From the NCBI GenBank assembly GCA_029990175.1, contig JARKIP010000032.1, positions 409,259 through 473,258 on the forward strand: a DNA stretch of 64,000 nt. Direction: 5' to 3'. Positions 1 to 9,953 of this stretch are shown here, in pieces; the first letter of the stretch is position 1, and every line of letters begins with the position of its first letter. The DNA comes from Petunia secreta (lineage: Eukaryota > Streptophyta > Magnoliopsida > Solanales > Solanaceae). The notes below the pieces were generated by a model. The model saw only the letters and a program-made list of their open reading frames with translations, had not been told where the DNA came from and ran no database searches. Made by a program: the position numbers and the translations under genes.

Positions 1-104
1 TCCCTACTCCCATGTCGTCCAACCCAAGGTTACGTATAGACAGCACTACCCAACCCGGCACGTGAACAAATCAAGTACCAATATCATACAAAAGCCGGCA
101 AAAT
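1..104 (-). repeat. Left piece of older LTR element H1, split by C1
   Basis: This 104-bp stretch ends in the AAAAT target duplication of C1, and its sequence (for example a CCGGCA motif) is continued in style at 9954 onward (TGCCGGCA, CCGGCACA). I infer that it is the left flank of one older LTR sequence that C1 interrupted. No coding sequence is visible. Confidence 0.5.
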
Positions 105-776
105 TGTCACGACCCAACCTAGGGCCGCAACGGATAACCGACACTAAGTGTCGATTACCTATTAATAATCTATGAAGTATAGAGATGAGCTGGAAACCTG
201 GTTATGAATACATACATATTTACTGAAAACATAAAGTTTGGAAAGATGACAAGGCTATCACACGATAATATATATAACATACTGACTGCACCACACAGGG
301 ACATATCTACAGGCCTCTAAAAGTGCTGAACTGAATATACAAAGGACGGGATAAGGCCCCGCCATACCTACTCGACATCTGTACAACATACCAAAAGTAG
401 TATACTCCGGAAGAGACGGAGTGACTCCAACAGCTGGTAGATAGCCTACTAACGTGGCTCAGGGTCTGCTCTCTCTGTACCTGCGCGGCATGAAACGCAG
501 CGCCCCAAAAAAAAAAGGGCGTGAGTACGATATTTACCAAGTATGTAAGCATGAGCATATAATATATTATAGCTGAATGAAACTGTAAGGCTGGAATATA
601 ACTATGAAAATATGAGCTGGAGCATAGCAATATAGCTGGAAATCTGAAGAACGTACTAAACATGATCTGAATATAAACTGAAGTCTAGCTGAATCTGGAA
701 CTGAAGACTGAGCTGAACTATACTGATAAATAACTGTAATATGACTGATAGCTTGTTACTAGAAACTGGAACTGAA

Positions 777-912
777 AACTGTCAACTGATACTAACGCTA
801 AGAACTGGTGGCCGATAACTGAGAACTGATAACTGTCAACTGATACTGACGCTAAGAACTGGTGGCCGATAACTGAGAACTGATAACTGTCAACTGATAC
901 TGACGCTAAAAC
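777..912. repeat. 54-bp tandem repeat in C1 3' LTR
   Basis: Two and a half copies of a 54-bp unit starting AACTGTCAACTGATACT at 777, 831 and 885. The same array occurs in the other LTR from 7756. It is an AACTG-rich sequence with no coding sense. Confidence 0.85.
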
Positions 913-932
913 TGAACTGTTATCTGAACTGG

Positions 933-1112
933 TACCTGTCTGGTGTTATGGGCTATATCCCCCCAAATCAGGTAACTGAACATCTGAACTAGTACCTGTC
1001 TGGCGTTATGGGCTGTATCCCCCCAAATCAGGTAACTGAAAACCGGAACTAGTACCTGTCTGGTGTTATGGGCTGTATCCCCCCAAATCAGGTAACTGAA
1101 AACCAGAACTAG
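933..1112. repeat. 60-bp tandem repeat in C1 3' LTR
   Basis: Three copies of a 60-bp unit starting TACCTGTCTGGTGTTATGGG at 933, 993 and 1053, each containing a run of six or seven C followed by AAATCAGGT. A diverged fourth copy is seen near 1165-1200 (GGTGGGTGTTATGGGC). Because 60 is divisible by 3 the array stays open as an apparent ORF on the minus strand; I do not call that a gene. The equivalent array in the other LTR is 7912-8091. Confidence 0.85.
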
Positions 1113-2771
1113 CCTCATGTATAATCATGCAGTTCATACTGTGGCTATATACGCGTATATAACAAACCTGGTGGGTGTTATGGGCTATATCCCCGCCCAA
1201 CCAGTAATATCTAGTCTCTCTGGTCAGAGTGTGTGAATGACACCCGGTCACACTAGGTGTTTCAACTCCCGCCTGAACCAGAGGGGCTGTATCCCCCAGA
1301 CGGGTAGTATCACACGCGACCGGACTGTGTGTCCAATGTCCAGCCTCTATGGGGGACTCCAAATCACACATAAAATGATCACAACATAAGCATAAGCATG
1401 TATGAGGCATAACACGTGTGGCAACAATATATATGGACTCGAAGGAATGATAAGAAAACTCTGGATGGAATTATAGACACAACCTGAAACTTAGAATTTG
1501 TCTAACTCTTGGACTTTTATAAAAATTTCGGCAGAGTTTCCTCTGAAACTGGATGATCCGCAAAAATAGAACCAGTACAATACTATACACGGGAATGGAT
1601 ACCCGGATAAGCTGATAACATAAACATGTTAAACGGATAACAAGATGAGACAACTGGATGACATAATAAATCCGCAGATAGAATATCTGGGCAGCACCAC
1701 TATCCTGCCTTTCGACCTAATTTTCAGAGTGTAGATCAAAGATATAGACTTCATGGCCTTCATGAAAGTTTTAGATATATGTCTTAGAGTTCTGGGGATT
1801 CTTAAAGAATCTAAATATCAATTTTGTACAGGGAGTTATGATCAATATACTAACAACTGCCAAAAGATCAAAACAATTTTTCAGATTTTGAAACGTATTA
1901 TCTTGCTGATTTGGACATCTTTCACCTTGGATTTTAGTAGCAAATTAAGTATATACAAGGTTTCTTTGATGATATACAAGTACCCAAAAAGAAACACCAT
2001 GTTTAGAACTAAGAAAAGCTTCAAAAGCTAAAGGATACATGCCTTACCATAACAAAGGTTTAGCCTTACATACCTTTGATGTTTCTAGCTTCTAAACTTC
2101 GTTTCCTTTGAATTCCACACCTCCCAAAGCTTAAACAAGCTATAATACAATATTTAGGTACTTTACTTAGCCATGAAGTAATTCTAAAACTCAAACTATA
2201 GAAGAAATTGAAGGTAGCATAATGTTACCCTAATCGCGTAGAGTGTTTTGACGCAATTTGTCTTCAATTTCGAGTTAAGGTTGATGTTGTTTCTTCAAAA
2301 TCATAAAAATTAGCTTCAACTCAAGAGAGAACTGTTTCTATGGTGTATGTTCTGGAAATGACGAAGATAATACATTTTTTTCCTTTTGTACTCGAAATAT
2401 TTCAGTTACAGTCCTCTTTTGCGCTTATGGCCCTTTTTCTGGCCTGACTTCTGACGCTCATATCTTTTTATCTATAAGTTGTATGAACAAACCGTTAAAA
2501 GTGTTGGAAACTACACTCCAAGACCTTCAATTTGGTATATGATATGTCCCCAAAAGACTTCATATAACACATGAAATTAATTGCTGAAAAAGCTCCGTTA
2601 CAAGGCAATTCCTTAGTCGGTTTTTCCGCAACTTAAATCTGATTTTTCCCAAACTTTATATTCAACATATAAACATCATATATGGTCATATTATTACTTT
2701 AAACTCACTTAAATCATTCTTTACATGATATTATAATGATATACGTCAATTTAGACGTACGGGGTGTAACA

Positions 2772-2786
2772 ATATTCCCCCGTTAG
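2772..2786 (-). promoter_or_regulatory. Polypurine tract of C1
   Basis: Directly inside the 3' LTR the minus strand reads a G-run followed by GAATAT and then the LTR start TGTTACACC. The place and purine bias fit the plus-strand primer of reverse transcription. Confidence 0.6.
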
Positions 2787-2866
2787 GAACATTCGTCCTC
2801 GAATGTTAAATGAAGTATGTAGAAGCATTAAGCAACGATCTGTTACATACTTGAAGTAATGAAGAG

Positions 2867-4168
2867 ATGTGTATATTTGGCTCTCATGTCATTTTCAGCT
2901 TCCCAAGTTATTTCTTCTATATTATTACTTTGATATAGCATCTTAACTAAAGGAATGTCTTTCTTCCTTAGTCGACGAATCTGTCTCTTTAAATTGCAAC
3001 TGGCACCTTTTCATAAGTTAATTGCTCCGTGATCTGTACATCATCTACTGGTACAACTCTAGAAGGATCTCCAACACATTTTCTGAGCATAGAAACATGG
3101 AATACTTGATGTACCTCCTGAAGGTCTGCTGGAAGGTCTAACTCGTAGGCTACACGCCCAACTCGCGTGATAACCTGATATGGACTAATAAATCTAGGGC
3201 TAAGCTTCCCTTTTTTTCTAAATCTCATAACGCCTTTCATAGGTGATACTTTCAGCAATACCCAATCGCCAATCTGAAATTCTAAATCTCGACGTCGATT
3301 ATCTGCATAGGGCTTCTGTCTGCTCTGCGCTGCTAATAATATTTCCCTGATCAACTTGACTTTATCAATTACTTGTTAGATTAAGTCTGGACCTATCAAT
3401 TGAGACTCGCCAACCTTGAACCATCATATAGAAAACCTGCATTTGTGCCCATACAAAGCTTCATATGGCACCATCTGTATGCTAGAATGATAGCTATTAT
3501 TATATGCAAACTCTATCAACAGTAGGTGACCATTCCAGCTGCCTCTAAAATCTAACACTTAAGCTCTGAGCATATTTTCTAATGTCTGAATGGTCCACTC
3601 AGCCTGTCTGTCTGTCTATGGATGAAATACTGTACTCAAATACACCTGTGTCCCTAAACCTGTCTGGAACGATCTATAGAAATTAGCTGTAAACTGGTGC
3701 GCCCCCGTCTGAAATAATAAATACTGGAATACCATGTAGGCGCACTATCTCTCTGATATAAAGTCTGGCATAATCCTCTGCTGTATATGTAGTTCTAACA
3801 GGAAAGAAATGAGCTCATTTAGTAAGCCTGTCAACTATAACCCAAATAGAGTCATATCTGCTCCGCATACGGGGAAAGCCTGTAATGAAGTCCATATTCA
3901 CTGCTTCCCATTTCTATGATGGAATCTCGACTTCCTGTAACGAGCCACTAGGTTTTTGATGCTCGACCTTAACCTGTTGGCAGTTAGGACATTGAGCCAC
4001 AAATTCTGCTATGTCACGCTTCATTCCGTCCCACCAGCAAATCTGCTTAAGGTCATGATACATCTTAGTCGAACCTGGATAAACAGTGTACCTGGAATAG
4101 TGTGCCTCAGTCATAATCTGTCCACGTAAATCTGCAACATCAGGAGCACAAAGTCTATCTTTATACAT
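2867..4168 (-). pseudogene. C1 integrase with chromodomain-like tail, broken
   Basis: Integrase inserts the cDNA into the genome. In element sense, 4168-3914 encodes the zinc-binding H2C2 domain (HYSRYTVYPG followed by CPNCQQVKVEH). 3913-3355 keeps core landmarks (MDFITGFPR, an SDGGA block and a WNGHLLLIEFAYNNSYH block), but stops interrupt it. 3354-2989 is an open C-terminal stretch of 121 residues (GDWVLLKVSPMKGVMRFRKK, then SPYQVITRVGRVAYELDLP), followed through 2867 by a chromodomain-like segment (KDIPLVKMLYQ, EEITWEAENDMRAKY). Several stops stand where tryptophan or glutamine is expected. The chromodomain of such elements is thought to guide insertion into heterochromatin. Confidence 0.85.
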
Positions 4169-4270
4169 GAGAACCCCATCGCTAATAACCCTGTATAGTG
4201 ACTCCGGTTTTCTTCTGGCTATTTGTCTGTATTAAACTAGAACTGGATCCTCATACTGGCGCTGCTTTAC

Positions 4271-5002
4271 TTATGTCACTAGGCAAGTAGTGGTTGCGTT
4301 CTGAACTGTAACTCTTGCGTCCTCTGAATCTATTAGTCTGACATCCATGCTGGCCAACTGGTAGAGTGTATGAGCTAACTTTATTTTCTCTGGTTGTAAA
4401 TAAGATAGACTACCCATAGGTTTGCGACTAAGGGAATCAGCAACAACGTTCGCTTTACCCGGATGATAAAGAATGTCCACGTCGTAGTCCTTCAGCAACT
4501 CTAGCCACCGCCTCTGTCGTAGGTTTAGCTCCTTTTGCTTAAATATGTACTGGAGGCTCTTGTGGTCTGTATAAATATCAACATGAACTCCATACAAATA
4601 ATGTCTCCAAATCTTTAATGCATGAATGACTGCTGCAAGCTCCAGATCATGGGTAGGGTAGTTCTGCTCGTGCCTTTTCAGCTGTCTGGAAGCATAGGCA
4701 ATTACTCTTCCGTGCTGCATCAAAACACAACCAAGACCAATTCGAGAAGCGTCACAGTAAATGACATAGTCCTCAGATCCCTCTGGAAGTGTAAGTACTG
4801 GAGCTGTTATCAACCTGTTCTTTAGTTCTTGGAAGCTGTGCTCGCAAGAATCAGACCACTCAAATTTAGCTGATTTCTTTGTCAATTTGTTCAGTGGAGC
4901 TGCAATGGAGGAAAAACCCTCTATAAACTTTCTGTAATAACCTGCCAAACCCAGAAAACTACGTACTTCAGTTGGCGTCATAGGCATGGGCCAATTCTTC
5001 AC
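4271..5002 (-). pseudogene. C1 RNase H and RT connection domain
   Basis: An open frame of 243 residues covers the end of reverse transcriptase and the whole RNase H domain, which degrades the RNA of the RNA:DNA hybrid. Visible landmarks: MTPTEVRSFLGLAGYYRKFI at the start, then YVIYCDASRIGLGCVLMQ (first catalytic Asp), VIAYASRQLKRHEQNYPTHD, ELAAVIHALKIWRHYLYG, IYTDHKSLQYIF, and HPGKANVVADSLSRKP at the end. The frame is closed upstream by a TAG just before AVKNWP, where related elements have a sense codon, so it is a fragment of a once continuous pol. Confidence 0.9.
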
Positions 5003-5019
5003 AGCCTAGATCTTCTGGT

Positions 5020-5660
5020 CATCTATTTTAATTCTTTCTGCTGAAACTATGTGGCCAAGAAATGCCACTGAATCTATCTAGAATTTACACTTTGAGAACT
5101 TAGCATATAATTGTTGGTCCCGATGAGTACCCAATATTGTGCGTAGGTGCTCTGCATGCTCTGATTCAGACTTTGAATAGATGAGAACATCATCAATAAA
5201 TATAATCACAAATAAATCTAGATAAGGCCTGAATACGCTGTTCATCAGATCCATAAATACTATTGAGGCGTTAGTGAGTCCAAACGACATCACTAAAAAC
5301 TCATAATGGCCATACCTAATCCTGAATGCAGTCTTAGGTATATCAGATTCTCTGACTCTAACCTAATGGTAGCCTGATCGCAAATCTATCTTCGAGAAGC
5401 ACTTGGCACCCTGGAGCTTGTCAAACTAGACATCAATCCTGGGCAGAGAGTATTTATTCTTAATAATGACTTTATTCAGCTGTCTGTAATCTATGCACAT
5501 GCGTAGAGAGCCATCTTTCTTTTTTTACAAATAGTATCAAGGCTCCCAACGGGGAATTGCTGGGTCTGATGAGGCCTTTATCTAACAAATCCTTCAATTG
5601 CTCCTTAAATTCTTTCTGTTATACAGGTGCCATCCTGAAGAACATGCCCCTGATGGCGTG
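5020..5660 (-). pseudogene. C1 reverse transcriptase, interrupted by stops
   Basis: The N-terminal part is recognisable at 5655-5440 (LLDKGLIRPSNSPLGALILF, then DGSLRMCIDYRQLNKVI). The catalytic core is in the open piece 5293-5078 (MSFGLTNASIVFMDLMN, then FVIIFIDDVLIYSKSESEHA with the DD pair). In-frame TAG codons occur after GYH (expected Gln), after RIDV, and after KCKF (expected Trp). The frame lacks the usual protease upstream: only about 80 bp separate the zinc knuckle stop from the RT start, so about 1 kb is deleted. Confidence 0.87.
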
Positions 5661-5739
5661 CCGATGCTGAGCAAGCAACTGGTGATCTAGCTGGCTAGGC
5701 TGTACAACTGCCACCCCTAGGCGGGCAACCTTTCATGAA

Positions 5740-5822
5740 ATAGCTGCCTCGCGACAAATATAACAAGTATCAACTCCTAACTGACATGGACCCAAGTGGC
5801 GTCTACCACAATCCGAACATCT
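5740..5822 (-). pseudogene. C1 gag zinc-knuckle remnant
   Basis: Minus-strand translation gives a CSDCGRRHLGPC block followed by CYICREAAIS and a TGA stop. In intact relatives the second block is a CCHC zinc knuckle (CxxCGxxGHxxxxC). Here the Gly-His part is destroyed and a stop follows. It lies downstream of the open gag frame and marks the nucleic-acid-binding end of gag. Confidence 0.7.
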
Positions 5823-5920
5823 GGGATATGTCTGACTGGCTGGTATAGAAGTACCACGACACTTTAATCTTGAAGTCAGTGATGTGTGACTAGATCTAGA
5901 CTGAGGAGATCTATAAAATC

Positions 5921-6877
5921 TCAGGCCATGAGACTATGGAGGTATACTAGCTGGTGGTTGTCTAACACTCTGCTATCTACTCGCTCCAGATGTCTCTCTA
6001 AATGAACAAGACAATCTGCCCCTCTTGTGTAACACTCTATCCCTGTCGGCTCTCTGTTTTTGCTTCCTCTCCTCAAGTAACAAAGCAAATGCCTGAATCT
6101 TATGTTCATACATGACTGCATAACAACTGTCATACGCTCGTTCACTAGGTGTGGAGCTAGTCCCACTATATACCTGTGAATTCTATCCTCCATACTCACT
6201 ACCACCGTAGGGGCAAACCATGCTAAAGAACTAAAGCAATAATTATACTCTTCTACACTCAAACTTCCCTGTCTCAAGTTCAGGAACTGATCAGCACGTG
6301 CTCTCTGTGTCTCTATAGGCATATACTGATGAAGGAAGGCATCTGAGAATTCCTTCCAAGTCGCCGGAGTAACATCTGACCCTCTAGATAGCTCCCATGT
6401 CTGATACCACCCTGCTGCTAGGTCATGCAATCTGAATGCAGCCAACTCTACTGACTCTGTCTCTGATGCGTGCATGACCCTCAATACCCTGCCTATCCTC
6501 ACAAGAAAATCCTGAGGGTCCTCTCCCGTACGGGATCCAGTAAAGACTGGAGGCTCTAGTCGGATAAAATCCCTGATCCTAGATCCAGTATCTCCCTGGG
6601 CATCTGCACTATGCTGTCTAGTCTGAGCAACTACAACACTGGTCAATAATCTGATGGCATCCCTCACTTCCTGCCCCTGACTATCAGGCTGAGGAGCTGG
6701 AGGTATGGCAGCTGAAGTACCTCTAATATTGCCCTGAACTGAAGGGATCTGTGAGGCCTCAGATGGAGCCTCAGGTCTGGACTCCTCACTCTTATCCACC
6801 TCAGGTGGAACTCTACTAGTACCCTGGCCGACAATAGCCTTGCCCTTCTGGGCAGCAGTCAGTTTCTTTGGCGGCAT
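5921..6877 (-). pseudogene. gag: C1 gag, N-terminal and core part
   Basis: An open frame of 318 residues starting MPPKKLTAAQKGKAIVGQG just inside the PBS. Gag forms the virus-like particle. A Pro/Ser-rich N-terminal segment (to about residue 75) is followed by the retrotransposon gag domain: FTGSRTGEDPQDFLVRIGRV, AAFRLHDLAAGWYQTW, WKEFSDAFLHQYMP, LRQGSLSVEEYNYCFSSLA. The frame then ends in apparently shifted sequence before the zinc knuckle at 5740-5822. Intact relatives fuse gag, protease and pol in one long frame, so this product is truncated. Confidence 0.88.
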
Positions 6878-7066
6878 CGCTTTGCTGAAATTACTATTGT
6901 TAGAGGGCTGAATTCTATAATCATGGATCTATCGCACGATCTAGAGAAGAAAGAAAGACAACTGTCCTGAAGTGCCTTGTAGCCTCCTGTTCAAAAGTAT
7001 GGCGCGCAACATACTCCTGAACAAGACTCTACTAGACACGGCCTGTAGATACCCTAGGACTGAACT

Positions 7067-7078
7067 GCTCTGATACCA
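7067..7078 (-). promoter_or_regulatory. Primer-binding site of C1 (initiator Met tRNA type)
   Basis: The minus strand reads TGGTATCAGAGC, the standard plant LTR-element site complementary to the 3' end of initiator methionine tRNA. It starts 4 nt inside the 5' LTR. Confidence 0.9.
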
Positions 7079-7082
7079 CTTT

Positions 7083-9953
7083 TGTCACGACCCAACCTAG
7101 GGCCGCAACGGATAACCGACACTAAGTGTCGATTACCTATTAATAATCTATGAAGTATAGAGATGAGCTGGCAACCTGGTTATGAATACATACATATTTA
7201 CTGAAAACATAAAGTTTGGAAAGATGACAAGGCTATCACACGATAATATATATAACATACTGACTGCACCACACAGGGACATATCTACAGGCCTCTAAAA
7301 GTGCTGAACTGAATATACAAAGGACGGGATAAGGCCCCGCCATACCTACTCGACATCTGTACAACATACCAAAAGTAGTATACTCCGGAAGAGACGGAGT
7401 GACTCCAACAGCTGGTAGATAGCCTACTAACGTGGCTCAGGGTCTGCTCTCTCTGTACCTGCGCGGCATGAAACGCAGCGCCCCAAAAAAAAAAAGGGCG
7501 TGAGTACGATATTTACCAAGTATGTAAGCATGAGCATATAATATATTATAGCTGAATGAAACTGTAAGGCTGGAATATAACTATGAAAATATGAGCTGGA
7601 GCATAGCAATATAGCTGGAAATCTGAAGAACGTACTAAACATGATCTGAATATAAACTGAAGTCTAGCTGAATCTGGAACTGAAGACTGAGCTGAACTAT
7701 ACTGATAAATAACTGTAATATGACTGATAGCTGGTTACTAGAAACTGGAACTGAAAACTGTCAACTGATACTAACGCTAAGAACTGGTGGCCGATAACTG
7801 AGAACTGATAACTGTCAACTGATACTGACGCTAAGAACTGGTGGCCGATAACTGAGAACTGATAACTGTCAACTGATACTGACGCTAAAACTGAACTGTT
7901 ATCTGAACCGGTACCTGTCTGGTGTTATGGGCTATAGCCCCCCAAATCAGGTAACTGAACATCTGAACTAGTACCTGTCTGGCGTTATGGGCTGTATCCC
8001 CCCAAATCAGGTAACTGAAAACCGGAACTAGTACCTGTCTGGTGTTATGGGCTGTATCCCCCCAAATCAGGTAACTGAAAACCAGAACTAGCCTCATGTA
8101 TAATCATGCAGTGCATACTGTGGCTATATACGCGTATATAACAAACCTGGTGGGTGTTATGGGCTATATCCTCCCCAACCAGTAATATCTAGTCTCTCTG
8201 GTCAGAGTGTGTGAATGACACCTGGTCACACTAGGTGTTTCAACTCCCGCCTGAACCAGAGGGGCTGTATCCCCCAGACGGGTAGTATCACACGCGACCG
8301 GACTGTGTGTCCAATGTCCAGCCTCTATGGGGGACTCCAAATCACACATAACATGATCACAACATAAGCATAAGCATGTATGAGGCATAACACGTGTGGC
8401 AACAATATATATGGACTCGAAGGAATGATAAGAAAACTCTGGATGGAATTATAGACACAACCTGAAACTTAAAATTTGTCTAACTCTTGGACTTTTATAA
8501 AAATTTCGGCAGAGTTTCCTCTGAAACTGGATGATCCGCAAAAACAGAACCAGTACAATACTATACATGGGAATGGATACCCGGATAGCCTGTAGATACC
8601 CTAGGACTGAACTGCTCTGATACCACTTTTGTCACGACCCAACCTAGGGCCGCAACGGATGACCAACACTAAGTGTCGATCATCACTAATCCTACTGATA
8701 ATATGCTAACCATTATAACTAATAAACAGAATAAGCATAAACCTAGCTGATAAGGAGTATGCAATGCAAATAGCTGACAAGGCTAACATAAGCTGACATA
8801 CATAAACATGTTAAACGGATAACAAGATGAGACAACTGGATGACATAATAAATCCGCAGATAGAATATCTGGGCAGCACCACTATCCTGCCTTTCGACCT
8901 AATTTTCAGAGTGTAGATCAAAGATATAGACTTCATGGCCTTCATGAAAGTTTTAGATATATGTCTTAGAGTTCTGGGGATTCTTAAAGAATCTAAATAT
9001 CAATTTTGTATAGGGAGTTATGATCAATATACTAACAACTGCCAAAAGATCAAAACAATTTTTCAGATTTTGAAACGTATTATCTTGCTGATTTGGACAT
9101 CTTTCACCTTGGATTTTAGTAGCAAATTAAGTATATACAAGGTTTCTTTGATGATATACAAGTACCCAAAAAGAAACACCATGTTTAGAACTAAGAAAAG
9201 CTTCAAAAGCTAAAGGATACATGCCTTACCATAACAAAGGTTTAGCCTTACATACCTTTGATGTTTCTAGCTTCTAAACTTCGTTTCCTTTGAATTCCAC
9301 ACCTCCCAAAGCTTAAACAAGCTATAATACAATATTTAGGTACTTTACTTAGCCATGAAGTAATTCTAAAACTCAAACTATAGAAGAAATTGAAGGTAGC
9401 ATAATGTTACCCTAATCGCGTAGAGTGTTTTGACGCAATTTGTCTTCAATTTCGAGTTAAGGTTGATGTTGTTTCTTCAAAATCATAAAAATTAGCTTCA
9501 ACTCAAGAGAGAACTGTTTCTATGGTGTATGTTCTGGAAATGACGAAGATAATACATTTTTTTCCATTTATACTCGAAATATTTCAGTTACAGTCCTCTT
9601 TTGCGCTTATGGCCCTTTTTCTGGCCTGACTTCTGACGCTCATATCTTTTTATCTATAAGTTGTATGAACAAACCGTTAAAAGTGTTGGAAACTACACTG
9701 CAAGACCTTCAATTTGGTATATGATATGTCCCCAAAAGACTTCATATAACACATGAAATTAATTGCTGAAAAAGCTCCGTTACAAGGCAATTCCTTAGTC
9801 GGTTTTTCCGCAACTTAAATCTGATTTTTCCCAAACTTTATATTCAACATATAAACATCATATATGGTCATATTATTACTTTAAACTCACTTAAATCATT
9901 CTTTACATGATATTATAATGATATACGTCAATTTAGACGTACCGGGTGTAACA
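7083..9953 (-). repeat. 5' LTR of C1
   Basis: TG...CA termini identical in kind to 105-2771; 2871 bp. It is followed by the AAAAT duplication. It differs from the 3' LTR mainly by an extra block near 8587-8790 (listed separately). The promoter of the element should be in here, but I could not place a TATA box with confidence. Confidence 0.92.
8587..8790 (-). repeat. Foreign block in C1 5' LTR carrying a second PBS and LTR terminus
   Basis: The block begins with about 45 bp identical to the leader next to the real PBS (compare 7041-7083), including TGGTATCAGAGC on the minus strand at 8614-8625. It continues into a second LTR terminus (GTCACGACCCAACCTAGGGC at 8631). That terminus matches C1 for about 60 bp with a few changes, then diverges into unrelated sequence up to about 8790. 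The other LTR reads straight across this site. The donor therefore looks like a related but different element. Confidence 0.75.

Larger units (their letters stand above)
105..2771 (-). repeat. 3' LTR of C1
   Basis: Begins TGTCACGACC and ends GGTGTAACA on the plus strand (TG...CA). It is nearly identical to 7083-9953 apart from scattered substitutions and the absence of a block of about 200 bp. It contains two short tandem arrays. Apparent ORFs inside it (for example 307-663, 906-1410, 1753-2031) recur as exact shadows in the other LTR and have no recognisable protein features. Confidence 0.92.
105..9953 (-). mobile_element. C1: Del/Tekay-like chromovirus (Ty3/gypsy), defective but young
   Basis: A complete LTR-to-LTR element of 9849 bp read on the minus strand. 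It is flanked by a perfect 5-bp duplication AAAAT (100-104 and 9954-9958). Order in element sense: 5' LTR (7083-9953), PBS, gag, zinc knuckle, reverse transcriptase, RNase H, integrase, chromodomain-like tail, polypurine tract, 3' LTR (105-2771). The integrase tail ends in a chromodomain-like stretch, which in plants marks chromoviruses; the long LTR and pol sequence resemble the Del/Tekay clade. By eye the two LTRs differ at about 15-20 positions over 2.65 kb plus one block insertion, so the insertion is recent. The internal region is only 4.3 kb because the protease is gone, and pol has numerous stops, so the copy could not have moved by itself. Confidence 0.9.

Noticed and set aside
906..1410. 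Repeat protein with SYLIWGDTAHNTRQV units
   Set aside because: The 60-bp tandem repeat in the C1 LTR read in frame; the repeat is non-coding LTR sequence present in both LTRs.
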